Origin: Brugia malayi
Lineage: Eukaryota; Nematoda; Chromadorea; Rhabditida; Onchocercidae
Assembly: GCF_000002995.4 (NCBI RefSeq)
Contig: NW_025062479.1
Location: 11,389,721-11,453,720 of the forward strand
Direction: 5' to 3'
Length of the DNA stretch: 64,000 bases
Shown: piece by piece, positions 37,982-51,060 of the stretch
Numbering within the stretch: the stretch's first letter is position 1
How the letters are laid out: each line of letters starts with the position of its first letter
The notes under the pieces: model-generated
Told to the model about the DNA's origin: nothing
The model's input: only the letters and a program-made list of their open reading frames with translations
The model's database searches: none
Position numbers and translations under genes: made by a program

Positions 37982-40900
37982 CATCAGCAAACATTTACTA
38001 TTGTTGTATTTCCTATTTCTTCATAACAGTTCAGAAAAAAGAAAAGAACGAAATAACGTGAAAATGTGGCAAATGACTTTTACATATAAATATATACCTA
38101 TGTTTGTAATATTCAAAGGAAAAAAAAAAACTATACTGATTCATATGGCAATAACGGCGGTTGAAGCAAGCAGGAAAAAAAAAAAATGAATACATCAACA
38201 ACAGATGATGAAGTGAAAAAAAAGAAAAAAAAAAAGAAACGAGCAGTTATACGATGTAAACAATAAGAGAGATGTAAGCGAAGTGAAGAAATCTGTTACA
38301 TTTCAATGCTCGATTGACATTCAATTGTCCATCCTCAAAGCAAATGACGAGACATCAAGGATTATTAGTACGATGACTGACCCGACGTACTGTGGACTTT
38401 GATCCCTATTGCTTGTCAAACTTCCAAGAAGCTAACCATTTTCTTTTTCTTTCTCCTTTCTTCTCCTCCGCTACCTTCCTATACTCTGTTGAATAATTCG
38501 TTCATTTATAGCCACAAATAAAAGCCAAAACGAAAAAAGAAGAAAGAACCGAAACTTCAGGTATCCCAAAAACCAAAGGTTAACGATTACAATGAATGTG
38601 CGATTGTTTCGCTTCTCGGTGGTACAAAATTAAAAGATCATTGGTCGCACTAAATTTATTTAATTTCAAGCAAAGTTAAAGCTTTGATCAAAAATATAAG
38701 AATGGGGCAGTGATTATATAGTTAATTATTTAACGTTCCAACATACTTGTTAACATCGATAGTGATAGAACAAATAAGAAATTTGAAATGTCTTAGATAA
38801 AATCTTTCCTATTCATCCACCACCAATTCCTGAGATTTTCAGAATTGTTTAGAAATTTCCATTCCGGTGATTAATGCTTAACTGAATTAAACATGTAAAT
38901 ATTTAAGTGAATGCAACATCAATAACACTTGGGAAACCAATTAGCAAGTTAAATTATTGTTATTGTTGTTGGAGTTGGAATACTATCAAATTTTTCATAC
39001 AATAGCAAATTGTTTATTACATTATCAATCCCTTCTTATATTTACCTATAACATATCAATAAAATATCGAAACTATCATCTAATAAATATAACCACATTA
39101 TCTAATCTAATGATATTAGGTATAACTCTTGAAGATATAATTCTAAAATATTTCCTTCGCTTTTCCCTCCTAATATTGCTAATTTTTAATGATAAATGAA
39201 TGAATAAATAAATATGTATATATATTTTCTTTTCTGCTAAATATGTATATAGCGAAGGGAAGCATCGATAAAGCGTCTCGCTGTTATACTTCAATCATTC
39301 TTACACCATAATGAATCATATGACTCATGTAAAATTATTTTAAAAATAAAATTTCTTATTATACAACATTATAAAAATACATCATATAGAATTAAAAAAA
39401 ATTTTTTAACATAGAACTTAAACTAACATTAGAGTAATTGTTAAGGATTGCGAGAAATTAACAAAGTTCCAGGAAATTAATCCGATTACATCCATCCAGT
39501 AATATGATTTCTTATTACAAAAGTAAATATGAGAAAAATTATTGTTTCATGACATTCAATTCATAGTATCTTTAGAATAAAAATTTATGATAAAAATTAT
39601 TGAAATGAAAAAAGTGCTGTATTGTTATGATATTATACTAATATATATTAGTATGTGTAAAAGAAAAAGAAGAGAAAAAAAAATGAAAGAGATTGTTAAA
39701 CTGAGCAATTACTCTAAGTTTTCTTGGAAAGATAAATGAAAAGAGATCTTTGTTATAATTCAATTAAATTTAAAACTTAATAATTAAAAAAAAAAAGACT
39801 GGAAGAAATCGCTGTGCAACTACTATTTTGCAAATTAACCGATTAGCAAAAATTCTCGAATACAAAAGGAAGGAATTAATTATGATGCATAGTTAAACTA
39901 AATTTAAATAGATGGATTGGAGTTTAAAAACTGTAGCTTCGGACAATTACACAATTTTTAATTAGTTGATGAAAGAGAGAGGGAGAAAGAAGGGAGAGAA
40001 AAATAAGAACAAGGAGGATTATAAAAGTCGTCTTAAATTGATGTGAGATAATTTAAAAGGTGTAAAATACGAATAGAATGAAACATAACACAAAATGGGA
40101 CATGAATACACAGAATAAGAATTTGATCAATTACAAAGATGGAAAACGGTAAACTTTACTTTAAAAAAAAAATTTTTTTTTGGTTTCAAATAACTTCGTA
40201 AAAAAAAAAAAAAAATTTTAAATAAATTCTTAAGCCAGTCTCTCTCACATGTTTTTTTTTAAATTCCCATTACAATAGCAATAATAGTGTAAAAGTGTGT
40301 AATAATCTTCTCCCCCTTTAATGCCACCGAAGTACTTTAATTAGCAAAAACCTTGCAAAAAAATAGTTCCTTTTTACAGCTTAAAGTACAAAGCACTTCT
40401 GTTAATTTTGTAATAACAAATGAAATAGCGTCTTCAGATATTTGTTCGAATAACAAAAAACTAATTAATTGTAAAATGAAATTTTATAAATGAAAGTAAG
40501 ATAATGATTAAATAAGAAGTGCTGATTTTATAGCAAAAGATGTAGATAATGGTAGCATAAAATGACGAGTTAAAAGTGATAACGTTAGAATAAGAAGTAA
40601 CAATATGAGTATTTGTAACAAAAATTCAATGGTAATGAAAATGTATCCAAGAAAATGTTGTTTGTAAATTGGCAAGAACTAAATCTAAAACTATTAATTA
40701 ACATAAATATTTGAAGTCAAATTATTGACAGAACTATTTTAATATGGGCGCTATTTTAATAATCTAATTTTTAAATTTCCAGATATTACAGAATCAAAAA
40801 TGGAGAAAAAGAAACGACAAAATGAGGACGGTGGAATTATTCATCGAACTTAAGATTTTTCTGCATGAATAAGAAAGATTTGAAACTTCGCACAACAAGC

Positions 40901-41799
40901 ATTCAACTTCTATTAAATTTCCATAAGTTTAATTAATGCCTTTTAGAACTTCTGTTTTCCCGTCGATTGTCATTTATTATCGCTCAACTAGTCTCCACCA
41001 GAAAACTTTGTCATTGAACCAAGAAATTATGATATAAATGCATATTTTAAAGATCATAGAATTGTTAAAAAACATGATAGAACTTTTATTTCAAAAATAT
41101 AAAAGTGATCAGAATTCCCAACAAGGGAATAGGTTTCTTCTTTGTTAACAATTTACAATTTTATTTTTTGACATGTAGAGTGCAGGAAAAAATTAAATTC
41201 ATCTATAACGAATTACTGGAAAATGGGAAATAAAAAGAAAAAACAGTGTGAAATTCAAAATGATCTGGAATACAAATGTTTTGCTTGATTAAAGAATAAA
41301 AATTTAGTGAAAAATTAACAAATAACATTTACATACGTCCCTAAATGATAACGCATGGCGTTCTGGTTATTTATAAAAAGTTGAAGGAATGAGTTGATTG
41401 ATGAGATCTAATAATAGCAATAATAATAATAATAATAATAGCCGAAGTAAAAATAGATGAATTAGTATTGAAACCACCATATTAAATATTCAAACCTATA
41501 ATGCTTTTCTCGGATGTACAGGTATTTAAAACATAATTTTATTTACCAATAACTACTAATTTGTCATTTGCACAAATAAAATAATGAAAGAGGAATGACT
41601 TAACATAATTTAGAAGTTCTAAATGTAACAAAAAACTTTCCTACTGAGAAATTTTAAAAATGACTAAAAGTTACACATAGGTTGGATTTTTACAGCGTCA
41701 AAATAAATAATTATCCACGAAAAGTTACAAAATACAATCAAATTCATCAGATTAGCGTGGTATATTTTGAAGTCGGCGAACTTTTCTGGATTAAATGTA
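37791..41799. other. intergenic region, 4.0 kb
   Basis: Upstream region of the elongase gene at the left (with a TA microsatellite) and 3' flank of the UNC-33 gene at the right. A patch at 38280-38600 is less AT-rich than its surroundings. An AAT triplet repeat lies at about 41418-41439. No coding exon or RNA gene was recognised. Confidence 0.55.
37893..37978. repeat. TA dinucleotide microsatellite, about 43 units
   Basis: Continuous TA repeat about 100 bases upstream of the elongase start codon. Confidence 0.97.
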
Positions 41800-44700
41800 T
41801 CACCAGAATCCCGTAGAACGTCCACCTGGTGGATTCAGTACTTTTGTGGATGCACGCATACCACGTGTGTCTTCGAGAGCTGCTGCAAGCAATACCAAAT
41901 GAAATGATAAGCTCAATGAAACATGAAAAATATAGTGTTAAGTGAAGAAAATTTTTTCAGCTTCTAAAGTGCTTAAAACTGAAATTTTTAAATAAAAAAG
42001 AAGTGAAATAAACCGGAATAAACTGAATCGAACTGTTGCTTTTGTACGCTTTTCACAGGAAATGATCGGCTACTATTACTCCAATTCTCTTTAAGATTTG
42101 AATGATTGCTATACGATGCTATACTGTCATTCATGCCACCATTAAGTTGCACCTAAATTAGCTTGCTTCTCAAAATGATTAATCAATGAAATAAGAATTA
42201 AAACTTCCATAAATTTGTAATTGATATGAACTAACCCCTTCCAACTGCTCCAACATACAGTATAAATAGGGAGAATGCGATCCAAGCCCCATCAAGTTAC
42301 CTCGTTCTATGTCGAACTGAAAACTGATTAAATTAATTAATCAACAGGAAGCAAAAACTAAAATTTGAAACAGTTTTCATTTTTTTATATCACTTTTCAT
42401 TTCATTATATGTAATATTCAAGAACTTGGTCAGCGAATAAATAAACAGAATGATTCAGACTTTTCCAGAAACTTTATATTCCTCTTCTGCATATAATTAA
42501 ACGTGCTGAAGTGAATGGCCGAATATAGTTGTAACGAATCTGATTAAATTCATTTCTGGAAATTCTCGAAGAGATAAAACAAATATTGTAAAAATAAACG
42601 ATTAAAGACATTTAGAGCTCTTCAACATTACTGGGACAAATAAAAATCCAAAAATCCTAACCTTTCCATTGCTGTAAGCAATTCGTCCACCACAAATGGT
42701 CATTACAGGTTTCGAGTGGGCAGTCGACATTTTGAAAACCGACGGATGCTGATTTAGAGTGCACGCTTGATGCGTCATGGTTAATTTCCATAAAACCAAA
42801 TCCGCATCTGCTCCAACGGCAATTCTTCCCTAAATACACATGCCATATACACAGCTTTTTGTTCGTTTTTTATTTACCTTGCTATATAAATTTACGCCTA
42901 TCAAACAAATAAAGCTTTTCCTGACACTCGTCATGTAATCAAGTAAATTTTTTTTTTGACATCCGTCAAATAACAAAGCATGACGCTTCAAATTTCGAAA
43001 AATTGAACAACAAGGAAGGAATTTCTAGCCGAAAAAAACCTTTTTGGGATAAAGATTAAACACTTTAGCAGCATTACTACTAGTAATAGCAACGAAACGC
43101 ATCGGATCGATCAATCCCGATAAGACACCTTTGACCCACAACATCGACATTCTTTCTTCCACTGCGGATATGGCATTTTGAGCGAAATTTTCCATGGCCG
43201 AATCCTTTTTTCGCATTTTACAACGACCAGATGTACAAATGCATAATGGTAAACTAAAAATGCTAGTTCTAATTATTATAATTTGCGTATTTAAACAAAA
43301 TTTCCGACTTCAGCAAATCTTAAATGCTTAAAATATTGTAGATCAAAAATTAAATTTGTAAAATGCAAAATTATCATCCTTTATTTACTTTCTAGAAGTC
43401 AAAATAAAAAAAAAAAAAAAGGAATAGTCACTTAGAAAAACAAGATATAACTGCAGAAGGTGATTTAGCATATCTCCATGAAGTATGCAATGCTGAATTG
43501 CTTTCTTCATCATCTAATGCTGTTACGGGAATCTAAAAATATTCAAAATAATTGTACACATTTTACTACAACGATAAATTTTAGGAATTCCAAAACTATC
43601 CTTAATTATAGATTTATTGGAACTTAAAAAATGAAAAAAAAGTTTGTTAATTCAATTTATAAGTGTTACCTCTGGTATAAGCATATTACTACGTTGTTGC
43701 AGCAAAACTTCAGCAGCTCCTGGAGAAGATAACGACATCACTGCAACCGGACAATTAGTCAATTTAGAAAGTACAGAAATACGATTGACCATATCTGCTT
43801 CAAGCTGCAACAGAATGTAATTAATTCTAAAAAAGTTATCCGGGAAAATTAGGAAAATCGTTAATTCGACAAAATTCACAGTAGCGTATTTATTAATTCA
43901 AAGACAATACACGATGCCTGACAACTGAATTCCATATATAGATAATCGAATAATTTCCTTTTATCCTTTCTATTATTTCAAACCAAATCAAGAAATAAAA
44001 GAAAGCAAGGATAGTTGAATGTATTATAACGATTTAATAGTTATACCGTAGCAAATACATTATTTGGTTGGTCTTCAATATCACTTTCTGGAAATTCCAG
44101 TAATGATGAATTTATGTGATGAAAGAAAAGCAACAAACAAGATACCGCTTCCGGTCTTGAAAGATGGAAACATTCCGTATCACTAATACCAGATGCACGT
44201 ACTCGTTTTTCCAACAAAGCAATGATATCTTTATTTTCCGGAATCATACGAGCATGAACTCTAAGACTTCGACAGTACTCCAAAATCTGTAACTCGGTAT
44301 GAGAGACAAAAATTAAAACAGATAAAGTTCCATATATATAAAGGAAATGAAGAAAAAACGGGAACAAAAAAAAAAAGCATATATGAAGAAAATTCGACAT
44401 TTAATTTTTAAAGAAAATATGGCATCATTTCTTTTTATCTCAAATTTTGAAATTTAAAAAGCAAAATACAACAACACAAGATAATCAACCTTTTTTTAAA
44501 GAAAAGAAAATAAATAAAGAATTAACCTCAAAAAGTTGCTCATCCTTCTGGATATTAATAATAAAACTGTTAATGCCTTTGCCATGTACTAATGTATTCA
44601 TTTCTTTTCTAATCATATCATTCCATTCGGAAATTACTACACTGAATGCAACATTACACAATGATTTTGATTGCGCAACTTTGCATAAACGATCATATGC

Positions 44701-47045
44701 ATTAAGTAATGTTTCTTGTGGCTTTGGTTGGATTACATCAATTATCTGAAAAAAAAAAAAAAAATAAAGAAAGAAAGAAAGAAAGAAGAAAAGGTACTAT
44801 TTTTTTTGAAAATTTATGTAAATTTGAAAATTTTGTTTTTTAGAGAATTTGAATTAATATGAAAAAGATGGAATGAAAACATTGTTAACTAAAATGAAAC
44901 TATAGTAGAAATAATTTCAAAAAAAAGTTAATGTAGTTTAATTGTTTGCATATAAAAATTTTGTAACAAATTTAATTTTTAATTAAAATCGATAATGTAA
45001 AGTGTATAAAATTAGGAATTGAGGAAGTTGAGTAGACATTCATAAAGTGAACTTTACATATACTCCCATTTACTGAATATATGAATAAAGATCTGCATCC
45101 CCTACCCAAAAAATTCATTTAAAATGCTTAATCAATTAACGAAAGGAATATATGTACCGTAGCGGTGCCACCAGCTAATGCAGCTTTTGAACCGGTTTCG
45201 AATTCATCTGCAGAATCTAGTGATGAGAATTCCGTATAAATTTCGATACCCGCAGGCATTAATGCTTTATCGGTACCATCAATAATCTGTGCTCCATGTG
45301 GTTCCTGGATCTTACTCGACAACTCCCTTTACATTAATTACTTTCACCAGCAAAAATAAATATTGCAAGCAAAATCAGAATTATCATTGATCAAGTATAT
45401 AATGAGCTATTTTTTAAGGTTATACAATTTAATTCTTCTTTTAGTTTGCTTTATCCAGCTTAAATATAACTTAAAATTTATCTATCCATCCAAAATTCAT
45501 CCCAATTATTGTGTTCTAATTGTAATAAAAGAAAAGAAGAAATTTCGTTTTAATATTATTCAGTTTAACTGAACCATCTCTTCGAAATTTAAATTATAAA
45601 TAAAAATCCAAGAATAAAAATATAAATAAAATCTATAAATAAAAATTATTATCCCTTACATAGCAAACTTACTGATGAAAATTTCTCAATTAAATATAAG
45701 CTTAGTGTTTACCGGATGATGCCATCTTGGATGAGTACATCAGCTATATAGATTGAATCATCATTAATAATTTGTGCGCCCTTAATAAGTATAGCTCCAA
45801 ATGTACCACCGCTTCCGGAATCCATTGATGTTTCTGTTACCGGTATTATTGTTGTCGTTGTTATTGTTGCTGATGCTGGTGGTGCTAGTGTTACTGCTAC
45901 TGCTGCTACTCCTTCAACTGATGATTTCATCGCATCCGCTGTCGCATTCGTTGTCACCATCATTAATGCGTCTACTTCGATGCCTCCGCCTTCTTTTGCT
46001 ATATTACATGCTGCAGCTGGTGCACCACGACTTACCACTTCAGCTCGTATAGCCGATATTGGTAAGCCATTGCTCTCTATCCCTTCATCATCTATCTTAG
46101 TCGTTCCATTCTCATCATCAGTCGTACGGCTGAAATATTCCGGACCAGGCTCATGTGTTTGTTGATACTCATGGCCTAAGCTATTCTTGGCAAGTCGTTT
46201 TATTTCTTCTCTCGATATACTACTCATCATTTGGCCTAATGCTATTTCTTTCTCTTTCTCTTTTTCATCCATTATTATTTGAATCATATTATCCATATAA
46301 CGATCACTTGTATCCTCTTTTCCATTTTCCACACCAGGAAAATGCTCTGGTCCTGGTTCTCCCAAATATTTTTCATATCCTTTCATATGTCTGTTTTCAG
46401 CTACTTCATCCGCATTACTGTTACCACTTGTAGTAGTTGAAAGATTGCCTTTCGTTGCTTCTCCACATGTTTTATCTTTTTTAGACGATGGTACATCACG
46501 TTCTTCCATAAATTGAAAACACGCATTTGGATGTGTAATTGGTTTCATCCCGAAAAATTCCAGCATTGCCGGTGAAACTTCTAAGCCTTTTCGGACCAAA
46601 CGCTTCGATGATACGACTGCAGCATTTGTTGTTGTTGTGGTTGTAGTAGTAGTTGTTGTTGTTGTGTTATCTTGCATTACGTTTCTAATTGATGTACTGC
46701 TTGCTTTACTTCTTGGACGCGGTGAACGACTAACATTAGATGATGCGGAAGTTGACGAACGTGATCCAGTTCTATCCGGTGATTTCGACTGTATCACATG
46801 TGATAATGGTGTTGGTGTTATAGGCTTCGATTTCTTCTTAGTAAAAATTTGCGATGTCATTCTATAAGAAATGGTACCATCATTATCACTGGTACCATTT
46901 CCTGTATCACGTAACCCATCGGACGAAATATCATGTTTTAGCTTTTTTTCGCTATAGCAAACTTCAATTGGTGAATTGGGTGTTGACCGGATATTAAAAG
47001 TACATAAATGCCCCTTAAGGGGCGCTAAGAATGGGAAAATTTTGG
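41800..47045 (-). CDS. unc-33: UNC-33 / CRMP (collapsin response mediator, dihydropyrimidinase-related), long isoform, 5' end incomplete
   Basis: Neuronal cytoskeletal protein that binds tubulin and organises axonal microtubules (family knowledge). Eleven minus-strand exons: 47045-45713, 45326-45158, 44745-44527, 44286-44047, 43804-43670, 43532-43432, 43253-43040, 42829-42662, 42316-42236, 42152-42014, 41882-41800. From ATG 46860 it has 898 aa. The amidohydrolase-like domain starts at GGTFGAILIKGAQIINDDS and includes ALMPAGIEIYTEF, SKAALAGGTAT, GVLSGLIDPMRFVAITSSN and [25 protein letters not shown]. The C-terminus NPPGGRSTGFW matches the CRMP tail. Dihydropyrimidinase metal ligands are absent (IEIYTEF where the enzyme has D-x-H-x-H), so it is not an enzyme. 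The first exon adds about 360 low-complexity residues, including poly-Thr, as in C. elegans UNC-33L (854 aa). The frame stays open upstream of ATG 46860 to a CAG acceptor at 47046, so the true start is probably farther right. Confidence 0.92.
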
Positions 47046-50000
47046 CTGTATCGTTTGGTCGCGTTCAAACGACCACCACTTACTTTATGAATGAAATGTT
47101 GACAGTCTTCTTTCACCACATATTGTCCTCAGATTTCTAGTTCCATCTCTTGCAAATGATTTGAAATAATGACCACAGTATGCAATCAAATTTCCTTACA
47201 TAAATTATCCTAAAATAAGATACTATTATATTCGCTCGAACGCTTCAAATTTCGAATCAAAACGAGCCATAATTATAAGATTTCAAAGCATTGGGTGAAA
47301 TAAGAATCACTTTTCTCCTCTCCACATTTTTTTTTTTTTTGAAAATTCAGAGATTTCAAAGGAAATAAAATGTTAAAATTGCAGGAAATACAAAATGTTA
47401 GATGACTTTAACATATATCACAAAAGAGCCTAAATTAGCATAATAAGACTAAATGATGAAATATAATTAAGCTCAGAAGAGTGGAAAAAATAGAAAAAAA
47501 GAAATTCACACAGGATGGTGTACGAATGAGGTTACTGATAGATTGTTTGACTGATCAAAACAGATATGCATTTGTCGTTTCGTTTCTTTTTTTGGTTTCT
47601 ACCGAGAAAAGAAAAAGAAGTAATAAATTACGCATAATTAAAGTAATTAAATGGAACAAGGTCACTGAAGAGTTTCTTTTTTTCTTTTTGGAAACGGAAA
47701 TAGCAATTTAATTGTTAAAAAAAGATATACCGTGGAAATGGAATAATTTTTTAGGAATTTATAAAATGAAAAGAGTTTCAAAAATAAAAAAACCATTTTT
47801 CTTTTCTTTTTGCTTCTATACTAAAAAAAGGAAAATAAAATGAATTTTTATAATTACAATAATATGTGGAAGAGATGAAAACAAAAATTACAACAAATCA
47901 ATGGATAAGAAATAAACTTATCGATAAATATTAGTGAACGCTACTATTTGTCCTTTTATGTCACATCCAATTAGCTGCTATTTTATCAATTTTCTAACAT
48001 AATTTTCTGCTTTTCTGATCGTCTCAAACTAAATCATTGAATTTATTATGTTATTTATTTTTTATCATATCTCATTCTCTATCATTCAAACCAAATAAAA
48101 TTAACAAAATATAAAATTTTTTTTTAAAAAAAAGAAAAAAAATTAACATGCAAAAGGAAATTCTTCTTTCTCTATTTGAAATTGAAAGGATTGCATAGAA
48201 ATAGAAGAGAAAAAGTATTGATAAAAATACCACTATATAATTTGTAAATCTTGTGTTATATTTCTCTATTATTTTACTAACTTTGCTTTCCTTTCTTTAC
48301 GAATTTTTGTTTTTCTAAAAAATGTAACATTGAAAATTTCCTCCAACCCAATCAATAATATTAAAAGAACTGAAAAAGAAATTTACTCCATATCACATTG
48401 AAATGTTGTTAGCGTCAAAACGTATATTTTATTTATATGTCAAAAAATATTACTTAAATATTTAAAACAAAGTAAGAAAAGAAAAAAAGAGAATTAATAA
48501 GTTATACAAATCTCTTACGATTAGACACACTGATATGAAAATATATGATCATTCTTAAAACTCCCAATACGAATTATTTTTCCCTCAACATTTTATAATT
48601 AAAATAAGAAGTGAAAAATTACATATTTGTTTGAAATCGATAAGAAAGAAAAATTGAAAAATTGCTGCTACCAACTTCACAAAACTATTTAATAGTAAAA
48701 TTTCCTTATTATTTTAAACAAGACCAAAAATAATTAGAAATGGAAACAATAATCATAGCTGAATTCATAAGTAGCTGTAATTTTGGTGAAACTATCAAAA
48801 TACTGCAATAAAAAGGAAAAAAGTTTACACATTTGGAAGTTAAATTTGAAAAAAAATACATATAATTGCAAAATAGTCGCAGAAACTTTAGGAATGAAAA
48901 AAAAAAAAAAAAAAAAAAAAGAAAAAAAAGAAATGGTGGGATACCAAATTGATTTCGTGAATAAAATAGATAAATTTTTGCAAGTTTTCATTTTTTTAAA
49001 AAAAAGGCAACAACGAAATTTAAAGAGAAAAGTTTTTTTCACTTGTAATGAAATTTTAAGAAGATAACAAAGAAAAACATCAGCAGCAGCGGCAGTTCAT
49101 AAAATGATAATGAAATGAGAAATTGATAAATCAAATGTTATAAATGAATAAATAAATAAGGAACGGGGAAAACATATATATTCGTTTCATTTATTTATTT
49201 AATTATATCTATATTTAATTAATTAAACAACTTATTTATTTAAATACATATGAATAATTAAAATGAGTTATTTAGATTTCTATAAAATTGAAAATGAAAC
49301 TTCTAAGTGGGAGATTTTATCATAATTTCGCGGATAGTATTAACACTGTTGAAAATATCGGACATATTATATTACACAAATAATTATAAAAATGATGAAA
49401 ACAATGATGTCAACATTCGTTTAATACAAATTTGATTAAAATGTTAGACGTTCATGATGAAAGAAAGTGATAAGGCAAATATTTAGCTTTTATAAACATA
49501 CGTTCTTTTTCAACGTTTCCTTTTATTCTATAATATTTTGTAAAACTTATGAAAAAAAAAAAAAAAAGAAAAAGAAATTTGAATTTAATTTTCATTTATA
49601 TCTTGGTGTTTTTTCGAGCAGAATAGGATAAAATTTTAACATTGTTCAATTTCATTCCCGAAAAAAATTGAAAAAAATCACTAAAAATTAACCGATAGAG
49701 ATAAAATATATATATAAGCAGATATAATACGTCAATAAATTACTATCATATCAAATGCAATCGTTTGATTACTTATTTCTAGATTTTTTGTTTAAATTTT
49801 TATTGCAGTTTAGAAGATCAAAGTTTGTAGATTATTTAAATTTTTAATATGTTTATTTCATTAACCTATATTTTCTCACGTAATGAATATGAATGATAAC
49901 TGATGAGTGAAATAAACAAACCATCAACTGATATGATCTAATGCGGATGAAAACAAATATTAAAACACGGTGTGATCCTTAAATAATGTTTCAAGGGTAA

Positions 50001-51017
50001 TTTAAAACTCTACAAGAAATTTTTCACTCATCGATAATTATCTTATCACTCATGTTTTTTAAATTCAGTGCATGATACTAATTGATTTAATGTAGTTGAT
50101 TAATTGGATTATCATACAGTTCAATCAAACTAATTCTAGTTCAAAAACATGTAACATTCAACTACTGCATTCTTCATATCTCTATTTATATCACACATTA
50201 TGTGTAGCATATTTCTTCTTTACTAAAATTTAGTTTTCAAAAAAAGAATTCACATTGAAATTTTTTCTCAAAAAATTGTATTTTCTAGCAAAATGTCATT
50301 CAGATAATGGATGAAAATTTTTTCCATCAAAAAACAAGTTTTACAATATGAGATGAAAATTATAATGATTTTGTGATGCTTAATTTGATAGAAATTTCCA
50401 TTTAAGTATTCTAGTCAATTGCAAATGTTATTGAAATTGATAGTCTATCAAATCAAGAAAATTTAACCTCATTTTACACTACAAAAAAGAAAGGATAAGG
50501 AATGGAAAGGTAAGAAAAATAGAAAATGGTCGATTATAAAAAAGATAATTTTCATACTTTTATTTAAATTCTCTAATAATAAAAATTTTAATTTAAGAAG
50601 GGAAAAATAATTTTTCGCAAAATATCAATGTCCATAAAAAAAAAAACACGGAAAAAAAGTTCAGGAAAAGAATGGTTGCTTTTAGTTCTTCCCTCTCCCA
50701 ATATCATCTGGCTAATTTAGATCATGCAAAAGCAAATAGAATTAATGCTATCAAACAGTTTAACATATGAAAATTTAAAATTTCATCCAATAAACTTATT
50801 AATAATATATGCAAGACACTTTTAAAAACGAAAATAAACAATTGGCAGATAAAAATCTAAAAAAAGGAAATTTATTCATCTCATTTCCGTTAATTCAGTG
50901 GAAGAAAGATAAAAAAGAAAGAAACAAAAAACACATAAATAATTAAAACACTGCTGAATTAATAAGAATCTACGAATTTCTTTGAAAATTTTAAAGTACA
51001 CTCGGAAGCAAAGTACA

Positions 51018-51060
51018 CTCTTTCTCTCCCTCTCTCTTTCTCCCTCCCTCTCTCTGTCCC
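51018..51060. repeat. CT-rich microsatellite-like tract
   Basis: Interrupted CTCTCTCC/CTTTCTCC repeats; a similar tract lies at 51379-51420. Confidence 0.8.

Noticed and set aside
45801..46867. Several Leu/Val-rich plus-strand frames
   Set aside because: Antisense shadows of the long UNC-33 exon; poly-Val mirrors the poly-Thr codons.
48734..49067. Overlapping Phe-rich and Lys-rich frames on both strands
   Set aside because: Driven by a poly-A run.
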